Position numbers and translations under genes: made by a program | Notes under the pieces: generated by a model | The model's input: only the letters and a program-made list of their open reading frames with translations | What the model was told of the DNA's origin: nothing | Database searches by the model: none | Origin: Marinospirillum sp. | GTDB taxonomy: Bacteria; Pseudomonadota; Gammaproteobacteria; Pseudomonadales; Halomonadaceae | Length of the DNA stretch: 5,847 nt | Assembly: GCA_007116195.1 (NCBI GenBank) | Contig: SKIX01000078.1 | Coordinates: 1 to 5,847 of the forward strand | Direction of reading: 5' to 3' | In this document: in pieces, positions 1 through 5,245 of the stretch | Numbering within the stretch: position 1 is the first letter of the stretch | How the letters are laid out: every line of letters begins with the position of its first letter

Positions 1-1583
1 AGAACCAGACCTGCTGGGAAGAACAGGAAGAAGAAAGTGAAAATGATAGGAAGCATTTTCATGATCTTTGCCTGCATAGGGTCGGGTGGTGTTGGGTTGA
101 GCAATTGCTGAAGATACATGGAAACCCCCATCAAAATGGGCAGCACAAAATAGGGGTCTTTCATTGATAGGTCAGCGATCCACAGCATAAAGGGTGCATG
201 ACGCAGCTCAACTGATTCCAAAAGCATCCAGTACAGGGCAATAAATACCGGCATCTGAACCAGAATAGGCAAACAGCCGCCCATAGGATTGATTTTCTCT
301 TTTTTATAGAGCTCCATCATCCTTTGTGAAAGCTTGGAACGGTCATCGCCGCATTCTTCTTTAATTTGTGCCAGCTTAGGTGCAACACGACGCATGTTCG
401 CCATAGAGCGATAAGCGGTTGCTGATAACTTAAAGAATAAAAGCTTGATAACAACAGTCACCAGGATAATGGCTACACCCCAGTTGCCAACAAATCCATG
501 GAACCAATCCAATAACCAGAATAGAGGTTGGGCAATAAACCACAGCCAGCCGTAATCAACGGTTAACTCTAGATGATCAACCAAGGCACCCATTTCACTT
601 TGGATTTTTGGACCAATAAAAAGGGTCGCTCCTAAGGTGAGTGTTTCACCAGGGTTAAGACGCTGCTCCTGACCTCGGAAACCAACAATGTTATTTCCTG
701 CACGATCAGTTCGTGTACTAAAAAAGCTGGTTTCTTGCTGGTTTGGAATCCAGGCGCTAATAAAATAGTGTTGCAAGAGTGCAGCCCAACCACCTTGTGA
801 ATACTCCTGGAAACCTGAGCGAGAGATATCGCGGAAGCTAACCTTCTCGTAGCGTTGTTCTTCTGTTGAAAAAGCAGCACCTAGGTAAGCACTCATACCT
901 AGGAATTCACCTTGGCTAGGATCAGGTGAATTATCTCGTTTTAGCAAACCAATAAAACTCGGCTCCAGAGCCTGATCACTCTGATTGACTAGCTCATAAT
1001 CGACTTGAACGGAGTGCTTACCACGAAAGAACGTAAAGACTTTAGCAACTTGAACGCCTTCAACTTCGCCGAGCAGACGAACTTCAAGCTGATCCTCTGT
1101 TTCACCGAGTTCGTATTCACTAAACTCAGGCTCTAGCTGTATACGTCTTGTATTTCCAAGGCCAGCCACATCACTTTGAACGACATAGTGACGTTGCTGA
1201 TTATCTTGCAAAAGCACAAAAGGATTGTCTGAATCGACCCGAGCCTTATGGTTCAGTAAGGCAGCATAAACCAGATCACCACCACGCGGGTTGATACGAA
1301 CATCTAACGTATCGGTGGTGACTCTTACTAGATTGGTTGCGGCTGCCACTGTTGCTGCAGCTTCTTCACTACTTTCTAGTAAATGCGCATCGGGATCAGA
1401 AAGCTCCAAAACAGCATTTTCTTCATCAAAAGAATCTGCAGAGCTTGAACGAGATGAAATTTCTTGAAATTCAGGTGCCTGAATTAAGTCTTCTTGCTGG
1501 GAAAAGTCTTCATTCCACTGAATAATCAGCAGATAAGTGACTATCGCCAGAGAAGAAAAGAGCACAATGCGTTTTACGTCCAT
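1..1583 (-). CDS. yidC: Membrane protein insertase YidC (3' end outside window)
   Basis: YidC is the inner-membrane insertase of the YidC/Oxa1/Alb3 family. It inserts and folds membrane proteins alone or with SecYEG. Reading starts at ATG 1583 (MDVKRIVLF) and stays open to the left edge, giving 527 residues; the E. coli protein has 548, so roughly 30 C-terminal residues are missing. Visible parts are an N-terminal membrane anchor (about residues 5-22), a Ser/Glu-rich linker, the large periplasmic domain (about 85-340), and the conserved membrane core from about 347. The core includes the cytoplasmic loop with NPMGGCLP and the stretch DPMQAKIMKMLP ending in FFPAGLV. Lys380 lies where E. coli has the conserved groove arginine (Arg366), by eye alignment. 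The start is 4 bases after the rnpA stop and has no clear Shine-Dalgarno, which suggests translational coupling to rnpA. Identification is secure. Confidence 0.96.
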   Translation of the reverse strand, partial: MDVKRIVLFSSLAIVTYLLIIQWNEDFSQQEDLIQAPEFQEISSRSSSADSFDEENAVLELSDPDAHLLESSEEAAATVAAATNLVRVTTDTLDVRINPRGGDLVYAALLNHKARVDSDNPFVLLQDNQQRHYVVQSDVAGLGNTRRIQLEPEFSEYELGETEDQLEVRLLGEVEGVQVAKVFTFFRGKHSVQVDYELVNQSDQALEPSFIGLLKRDNSPDPSQGEFLGMSAYLGAAFSTEEQRYEKVSFRDISRSGFQEYSQGGWAALLQHYFISAWIPNQQETSFFSTRTDRAGNNIVGFRGQEQRLNPGETLTLGATLFIGPKIQSEMGALVDHLELTVDYGWLWFIAQPLFWLLDWFHGFVGNWGVAIILVTVVIKLLFFKLSATAYRSMANMRRVAPKLAQIKEECGDDRSKLSQRMMELYKKEKINPMGGCLPILVQMPVFIALYWMLLESVELRHAPFMLWIADLSMKDPYFVLPILMGVSMYLQQLLNPTPPDPMQAKIMKMLPIIFTFFFLFFPAGLV

Positions 1584-1587
1584 GGGG

Positions 1588-1983
1588 TCACTGCCGCTTA
1601 CAAGAGTTAGGGGGGTTGCGATAATGCTGAGTCAGACGTTTATTAAGCTGTTTCCAGGCCTGTTCAAGTGAAAGTTGAACTTCATTAGGACTGGTCTGAG
1701 CTGCTCCCTTAATTGCCAATACCACGATATCGACCTGAGGAAGCTGGTGCTGTTTGATACGAAAGGATTCGCGAAAAACCCTTTTGAACTGATTACGTCT
1801 TACTGCCAGCTTGACGTGTTTTTTACCTATGACAAAGCCAAGGCGAGTTTCTTGTTGGCGTCCGGGTGCTGCCAGTAATAAAAATCCAGGGCAATAGGCC
1901 TTGCATACGGAGTTTTCAAACACATAACGGAAATCCCCGGCGTTAAGTAATCTCAAACTCCGGGGAAAACCATAGCAGGTCAT
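1588..1983 (-). CDS. rnpA: Ribonuclease P protein component
   Basis: RnpA is the small basic protein subunit of RNase P. It binds the catalytic RNA and helps it cleave 5' leaders from precursor tRNAs. The 131-residue product is slightly longer than E. coli RnpA (119). It has the family N-terminus FPRSLRLL and the central basic helix with RRNQFKR followed by RESFR (about residues 62-75). This corresponds to the RNR signature, with Gln65 in place of the third Arg, a substitution also known in Bacillus. The C-terminal tail (HYRNPPNSCKRQ) is not obviously conserved. The start is ATG at 1983 with AGG at 1993-1991 seven bases upstream. It lies 15 bases after the rpmH stop, in the usual rpmH-rnpA operon. 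In most gammaproteobacteria yidD follows; here yidC follows directly. Confidence 0.97.
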   Translation of the reverse strand: MTCYGFPRSLRLLNAGDFRYVFENSVCKAYCPGFLLLAAPGRQQETRLGFVIGKKHVKLAVRRNQFKRVFRESFRIKQHQLPQVDIVVLAIKGAAQTSPNEVQLSLEQAWKQLNKRLTQHYRNPPNSCKRQ

Positions 1984-1993
1984 TGCTTAACCT

Positions 1994-2007
1994 AGCGCTT
2001 AAGCGCT
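1994..2007. repeat. 14-base perfect palindrome over the rpmH stop codon
   Basis: AGCGCTTAAGCGCT is its own reverse complement. In the leftward transcript it can fold as a five-pair stem (AGCGC/GCGCU) with a UUAA loop. It contains the rpmH stop codon and sits just before the rnpA Shine-Dalgarno. There is no U-tract, so it is not a classical terminator. A role in lowering rnpA output relative to rpmH is only inference. Confidence 0.5.
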
Positions 2008-2133
2008 TAGACGTTTGCGACCTTTAGCGCGACGACGAGCTAAAACAGCACGGCCGTTTTTGGTTGCCATACGAGCACGAAAACCGTGGTTACGCTTGCG
2101 TTTAAGAACACTGGGTTGAAATGTACGTTTCAT
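1999..2133 (-). CDS. rpmH: Large ribosomal subunit protein bL34
   Basis: This short gene encodes ribosomal protein L34, a very basic 44-residue protein of the 50S subunit that binds 23S rRNA. The translation starts [18 protein letters not shown] and ends [12 protein letters not shown], which is the family signature from end to end, at the normal length. The start is ATG at 2133; a GGAAAG Shine-Dalgarno (plus-strand 2140-2145) lies six bases upstream. It is the first gene of the leftward operon rpmH-rnpA-yidC and borders oriC. A good sigma70-type promoter lies about 80 bases upstream of the start. The stop codon lies inside a 14-base perfect palindrome (1994-2007). Confidence 0.98.
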   Translation of the reverse strand: MKRTFQPSVLKRKRNHGFRARMATKNGRAVLARRRAKGRKRLSA

Positions 2134-2139
2134 GATTTG

Positions 2140-2148
2140 CTTTCCACA
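2140..2148 (+). promoter_or_regulatory. Weak DnaA box candidate over the rpmH ribosome-binding site
   Basis: CTTTCCACA differs from the relaxed consensus TTWTNCACA only at the first base, and from TTATCCACA at two bases. Its complement contains the GGAAAG Shine-Dalgarno of rpmH, so the resemblance may be accidental. Confidence 0.25.
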
Positions 2149-2174
2149 GGGTGAAGATGGATTAAAGGCTTACT

Positions 2175-2210
2175 GAATGCCGTTGGGCTTCAGCGAAGCT
2201 CCACTCATTC
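2175..2210 (-). other. Hairpin at the 5' end of the rpmH leader
   Basis: Outer arms GAATG (2175-2179) and CATTC (2206-2210) enclose an inner stem. GGGCTTC (2185-2191) pairs with GAAGCTC (2195-2201) around a three-base loop; a G-T pair at 2186/2200 becomes a C-A mismatch in the leftward RNA. With the predicted rpmH start site near 2213-2215, this imperfect hairpin would form the first structure of the mRNA leader. Possible roles are 5' end stabilisation or feedback control by L34; neither can be shown from the sequence. Confidence 0.4.
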
Positions 2211-2220
2211 AAGAGCGAGG

Positions 2221-2249
2221 ATTCTAGTGAATTCCTAGCAAAAGCGCAA
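2221..2249 (-). promoter_or_regulatory. Predicted sigma70-type promoter of rpmH-rnpA-yidC
   Basis: On the minus strand the -35 element TTGCGC (2249-2244, 4/6 to TTGACA) is followed by a 17-base spacer and the -10 element TAGAAT (2226-2221, 5/6 to TATAAT). Transcription would start around 2213-2215, leaving a leader of about 80 bases before the rpmH start. Optimal spacing and the position upstream of rpmH make this a credible promoter. Confidence 0.55.
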
Positions 2250-2269
2250 TTTTTCTCGACATTTATGCT

Positions 2270-2278
2270 TTATGCACC
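2270..2278 (+). promoter_or_regulatory. DnaA box candidate, one mismatch
   Basis: TTATGCACC matches TTATNCACA except at the last base. It lies left of the AT-rich element, 33 bases from the trinucleotide array, and points towards it. Confidence 0.4.
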
Positions 2279-2290
2279 ACAACAGTAATG

Positions 2291-2332
2291 ACTATAGATT
2301 TTATAAAAGAACTATTACTACTATTATTATTA
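2291..2332. other. Probable DNA unwinding element with DnaA-trio-like array
   Basis: Only 6 of 42 bases are G or C. From 2312 to 2332 the plus strand reads as seven successive CTA or TTA triplets, so the minus strand read 3' to 5' is GAT AAT GAT GAT AAT AAT AAT. This fits the DnaA-trio pattern, the single-strand contact site of DnaA described in Bacillus subtilis. The array ends TTATTAG at 2327-2333, 13 bases before an exact DnaA box at 2347, the same spacing as TTATTAG to R1 in E. coli oriC (recalled sequence). The unwinding role is inferred from composition and position. Confidence 0.7.
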
Positions 2333-2346
2333 GCTTGGACAGTTTC

Positions 2347-2355
2347 TGTGCATAA
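2347..2355 (-). promoter_or_regulatory. DnaA box, R1-like position
   Basis: TGTGCATAA is the reverse complement of TTATGCACA, an exact match to TTATNCACA. It is the exact box nearest the AT-rich element and has the same orientation and distance to TTATTAG as R1 has in E. coli. Confidence 0.8.
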
Positions 2356-2384
2356 GTCTATTTTTCACTTTTTAAACAAAAGGT

Positions 2385-2393
2385 TGTGAATAG
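2385..2393 (-). promoter_or_regulatory. DnaA box candidate, one mismatch
   Basis: TGTGAATAG is the reverse complement of CTATTCACA, which differs from TTATNCACA only at the first base. It is likely a weak site within the origin. Confidence 0.4.
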
Positions 2394-2445
2394 AATAACT
2401 AAGGAAATTAGAGGTAGACTAGTTGCTTATTTCTGGCAGATGAGC

Positions 2446-2454
2446 TGTGGATAA
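2446..2454 (-). promoter_or_regulatory. DnaA box, perfect strong consensus
   Basis: TGTGGATAA is the exact complement of TTATCCACA, the highest-affinity form. With the box at 2464 it forms an inverted pair separated by nine bases. Confidence 0.9.
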
Positions 2455-2463
2455 ATGCTTGTC

Positions 2464-2472
2464 TTATCCACA
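2464..2472 (+). promoter_or_regulatory. DnaA box, perfect strong consensus
   Basis: TTATCCACA is an exact match. It is the right half of the inverted pair with the box at 2446-2454. Confidence 0.9.
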
Positions 2473-2525
2473 TCGGTAGAAGTCGACAGTTTTCTTCCCC
2501 TGTTTTCTAGAACAAATCTTTGTCT

Positions 2526-2534
2526 TTATACACA
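2526..2534 (+). promoter_or_regulatory. DnaA box, TTATACACA form
   Basis: TTATACACA matches TTATNCACA exactly and is the same sequence as the R2 box of E. coli oriC. Confidence 0.85.
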
Positions 2535-2575
2535 GGAGATTTTTCAGCTAGAGACGGGTTAGCGCTCGGTTTGGC

Positions 2576-2584
2576 TGTGGATAA
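2576..2584 (-). promoter_or_regulatory. DnaA box, perfect consensus, overlapping the dnaA promoter
   Basis: TGTGGATAA is the exact complement of TTATCCACA. It covers the predicted -35 element of dnaA (2578-2583), so DnaA bound here would probably repress its own gene. Confidence 0.88.
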
Positions 2585-2606
2585 CTAAGCTTTAAAAGGC
2601 TAGAAT
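2578..2606 (+). promoter_or_regulatory. Predicted dnaA promoter
   Basis: The -35 candidate TGGATA (2578-2583, 4/6) and the -10 TAGAAT (2601-2606, 5/6) are separated by 17 bases. Transcription would start near 2613, about 20 bases before the GTG start. An alternative pairing is TTGGCT (2571-2576) with TAAAAG (2593-2598), 16 bases apart and weaker. The DnaA box overlap implies autoregulation, as known for dnaA in E. coli. Confidence 0.45.
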
Positions 2607-2620
2607 GGTGGAATTCGTTT

Positions 2621-2626
2621 GAGGAG
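2621..2626 (+). promoter_or_regulatory. Shine-Dalgarno that sets the dnaA start
   Basis: GAGGAG lies seven bases before GTG 2634, ideal spacing. It lies downstream of the TTG at 2619 and only one base before the GTG at 2628, so neither of those starts can use it. Confidence 0.75.
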
Positions 2627-2633
2627 TGTGCCT

Positions 2634-4115
2634 GTGTCCGTTGATGAGTTATGGCTTGAATGTCTCGCCGCTTTGCAAGATGAAATTCCTGCCCAGCAGT
2701 TTGCTACCTGGATTAAACCGTTACAGCCAGAGATTCAAGGCCGTAAACTGCACTTGTTCGCTCCCAACCGCTTTGTCATGCAGTGGGTTTCAGACAAATA
2801 TTTAAGTAGGATTCAGCAGCTGGTCGAAGAGAAATCGACTGGGCAATTACCTCATGTTCACTTGGGTGTGGGCAGCCGTCAGCCGGTTAAACTGACCTCA
2901 GCGAGTGCGCCAGTGCAGGAAACCTCAAATTCATTAGTGAATCCTGTAACTCAGAAGCCGCCTGCAGACTATCAAGCAACCCTGCATGATCTTTCTGATG
3001 AGATTGGGGAAGTGGCGCCTGCAAATAATTTAGAGACTAAGCCGGTTAAGAAAGCCACTAACCGACCTAAGGTTGAAGGTAAGGGAGCACTTAAGCATTC
3101 TTCTACACTCAACCCCTTGCACACTTTTGATACCCTTGTTGAGGGTAAATCGAATCAGCTTGCTAAAGCAGCTTCTTATCAGGTTGCAGAAAACCCAGGT
3201 GGCGCTTATAACCCGCTATTTATTTATGGTGGCGTGGGGCTAGGTAAGACGCACTTGATGCATGCTGTAGGCCATCAAATTCTAAAGCACAACCCCAATG
3301 CCAAGGTGGTGTATCTGAACTCAGAAAGCTTTGTGCAAGATATGGTCAAAGCCTTACAGCTGAATGCGATTAACGAGTTCAAGCGCTACTATCGTAATCT
3401 GGATGCCTTATTAATTGATGATATTCAGTTTTTCGTTGGCAAGGATCGCTCTCAAGAAGAATTCTTCCATACTTTCAATGCCTTACTTGAAGGTGGTCAG
3501 CAGATAATCCTGACATCTGATCGCTATCCAAAAGAGATAGGGGTTGAAGAGCGCTTAAAAAGTCGCTTTGGTTGGGGTTTAACGGTTGCTATTGAGCCGC
3601 CTGAGTTGGAGTTACGAGTGGCGATTTTAATGAAAAAAGCAGAAATCGCTAAAATTGATCTACCTCAGGATGTTGCTTTTTTCATTGCGCAAAAAATCCG
3701 GTCTCATGTTCGTGACTTAGAAGGTGCTTTGAATCGTGTTATGGCTGACTCACGTTTCAAAGGCCAGCCCATCAGTGTAGAGCTGGTTCGTGAATCCTTG
3801 AAAGACCTTTTTGCTGTCCAAGATAAGCAGGTGGGTGTGGATAATATTCAGCGGACAGTTGCTGAGTATTACAAGATAAAAATTGCTGATTTGCACTCTA
3901 AACGTCGCAATCGTTCCATTGCGCGTCCACGTCAAATGGCTATGGCTTTAGCTAAAGAGTTAACTAATCATTCTTTACCGGAAATAGGCGATGCCTTTGG
4001 TGGACGAGATCACACCACAGTGCTTCATGCCTGTCGCAAAATTTTAGCCTTGCAAGATGAGAGTCCTGATATCCGTGAGGACTGGAAAAACCTTCTGCGC
4101 CTGCTAACTAGCTGA
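2634..4115 (+). CDS. dnaA: Chromosomal replication initiator protein DnaA
   Basis: DnaA is the AAA+ ATPase that binds DnaA boxes, melts oriC and brings in the DnaB helicase. From GTG 2634 the product has 493 residues (E. coli 467). Domain I begins [17 protein letters not shown] and includes [10 protein letters not shown]. Domain II is a variable linker (about 85-160). Domain III has Walker A GGVGLGKT (199-206), Walker B LLIDD (259-263), sensor 1 around LTSDRYP, the arginine-finger motif ERLKSRF (306-312) and sensor 2 RDLEGALNR (360-368). Domain IV carries the box-binding signature [15 protein letters not shown] (456-470). GTG 2634 was chosen over the in-frame TTG at 2619, which adds five residues, because GAGGAG is spaced for it and the N-terminus then matches the family. 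All key motifs are intact. It is first in the dnaA-dnaN-recF operon, with a DnaA box over its predicted promoter. Confidence 0.98.
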   Translation: MSVDELWLECLAALQDEIPAQQFATWIKPLQPEIQGRKLHLFAPNRFVMQWVSDKYLSRIQQLVEEKSTGQLPHVHLGVGSRQPVKLTSASAPVQETSNSLVNPVTQKPPADYQATLHDLSDEIGEVAPANNLETKPVKKATNRPKVEGKGALKHSSTLNPLHTFDTLVEGKSNQLAKAASYQVAENPGGAYNPLFIYGGVGLGKTHLMHAVGHQILKHNPNAKVVYLNSESFVQDMVKALQLNAINEFKRYYRNLDALLIDDIQFFVGKDRSQEEFFHTFNALLEGGQQIILTSDRYPKEIGVEERLKSRFGWGLTVAIEPPELELRVAILMKKAEIAKIDLPQDVAFFIAQKIRSHVRDLEGALNRVMADSRFKGQPISVELVRESLKDLFAVQDKQVGVDNIQRTVAEYYKIKIADLHSKRRNRSIARPRQMAMALAKELTNHSLPEIGDAFGGRDHTTVLHACRKILALQDESPDIREDWKNLLRLLTS

Positions 4116-4129
4116 TAAAGGATCAACTT

Positions 4130-5239
4130 ATGAAGTTTACTGTTGCCCGTGAAACACTTTTGCGACCCCTAGCTATTCTTGCAGGTGTTGTTGCCCGTCG
4201 TCACACCTTGCCAATTATGTCGCACTTGAAAATTGAGGCGACTCATGAAGGTTTAGTTTTGACGGGTTCAGACTTAGAGGTTGAACTAACCTGGAAGCTG
4301 GGTTTGGAGCAGTTAGCTCAGGCTGGCAGTATTACTGTTCCTGCAAAAAAACTGGCTGATATTTGTAAGTCTCTTAGTGAAGGGGCGCTGCTGGACTTTG
4401 AAGTAACGGAACAAAGAGCCATCGTTAAATCTGGACGAAGTCGTTTTGTTCTACTAACGCTACCGGCTTCTGAGTTTCCTAATATTCAGGTTAGCCAGCT
4501 TGTACATCAGGTTAATCTTCCTCAGAAGGATTTGCTGTATCTAATTAACCGTAATGAGTTTGCCATGGCACGGCAAGATGTTCGCTACTATTTAAATGGC
4601 ATGTACTTTGAGCTGCACCAGAGCAAGCTTAGAGCTGTAGCGACGGATGGTCACCGCTTGTCACTTACTGATGCTAGCCTCAATGATCAGCGTGAAGACA
4701 AGGTGAGCATGATAGTGCCAGCGAAAGCAGTGCACGAATTAGCTAAACTCTTGGATAGCGTTGAAGAGCCGGTGGCCTTTATTTTTGGTGAGCAGCATTT
4801 CCAGGTGAATACGGCTAATACAACTTTTGTGTCTAAACAGATAGAAGGCCGCTATCCAGACTACGAACGAGTGATACCTCAAGCAGGCGATAAACTTTTG
4901 CTTTGTGATCGCATCGAGCTGAGAAAAATGCTTTCGCGTATTTCTATTCTTGCTAATGAAAAGTTTCAAGGTGTTCGACTTAACTTAAGTCATAACAACC
5001 TGAGTGTTACAGCGAATAACCCTGAACAAGAGCAAGCGGAAGAGTCGATGGAAATCAATTACCAAGGTGAGCCCTTAGAAATTGGTTTCAATGTTAGCTA
5101 TTTGATCGATGTACTCGACCATATTGGTGAAGAAGTAGAGCAGGTGCAGCTAGTTCTATCTGATCCTGCTTCCAGTGCTTTAATTCAAGCGGCCGGTGGC
5201 GGTACAGCCTTGTATGTTGTGATGCCTATGCGTCTTTAA
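4130..5239 (+). CDS. dnaN: DNA polymerase III beta subunit (sliding clamp)
   Basis: DnaN dimerises into the ring-shaped clamp that holds polymerase III on DNA and docks other repair and replication proteins. The 369-residue product is close to E. coli length (366). It begins MKFTVARETLLRPL and ends with the conserved VVMPMRL. The protein-docking pocket is present: Leu155, the TDGHRL segment (172-177), YPDYERVIP (242-250) and the C-terminal MPMRL. An AAGGA Shine-Dalgarno (4118-4122) lies seven bases before ATG 4130. It starts 14 bases after the dnaA stop, so the two are probably co-transcribed. No frameshift or missing motif is seen. Confidence 0.98.
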   Translation: MKFTVARETLLRPLAILAGVVARRHTLPIMSHLKIEATHEGLVLTGSDLEVELTWKLGLEQLAQAGSITVPAKKLADICKSLSEGALLDFEVTEQRAIVKSGRSRFVLLTLPASEFPNIQVSQLVHQVNLPQKDLLYLINRNEFAMARQDVRYYLNGMYFELHQSKLRAVATDGHRLSLTDASLNDQREDKVSMIVPAKAVHELAKLLDSVEEPVAFIFGEQHFQVNTANTTFVSKQIEGRYPDYERVIPQAGDKLLLCDRIELRKMLSRISILANEKFQGVRLNLSHNNLSVTANNPEQEQAEESMEINYQGEPLEIGFNVSYLIDVLDHIGEEVEQVQLVLSDPASSALIQAAGGGTALYVVMPMRL

Positions 5240-5245
5240 TTATCT

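Larger units (their letters stand above)
2264..2590. other. oriC: Chromosomal replication origin oriC
   Basis: This gene-free stretch between divergent rpmH and dnaA is where initiator DnaA opens the chromosome. It contains five exact TTATNCACA boxes (2347, 2446, 2464, 2526 and 2576, in both orientations) and one-mismatch boxes at 2270 and 2385. A very AT-rich segment at 2291-2332 (6 G/C in 42 bases) is the likely unwinding element. Its position between rpmH and dnaA matches the Pseudomonas-type origin rather than the E. coli location near mnmG. It has no GATC sites, unlike E. coli oriC. No convincing IHF or Fis site could be picked out by eye. The outer limits given are the outermost boxes, not a tested minimal origin. 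Confidence 0.93.

Noticed and set aside
632..880. 82-codon minus-strand reading frame
   Set aside because: It lies inside yidC in another frame; the yidC frame is continuous and conserved here.
1337..1525. 62-codon plus-strand reading frame
   Set aside because: Antisense to the yidC N-terminal region, with no ribosome-binding site or family resemblance.
1675..1878. 67-codon plus-strand reading frame
   Set aside because: Antisense shadow of rnpA.
2356..2411. Second AT-rich stretch as the main unwinding element
   Set aside because: It is less AT-rich than 2291-2332, lacks the triplet array and contains a DnaA-box-like site; it may still melt secondarily.
2619..2633. TTG at 2619 as the dnaA start (five extra residues)
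   Set aside because: The GAGGAG Shine-Dalgarno lies downstream of it, and the N-terminus matches the family only from GTG 2634.
3750..3935. 61-codon minus-strand reading frame
   Set aside because: Antisense shadow of dnaA domains III-IV.
4739..4969. 76-codon minus-strand reading frame
   Set aside because: Antisense shadow of dnaN.
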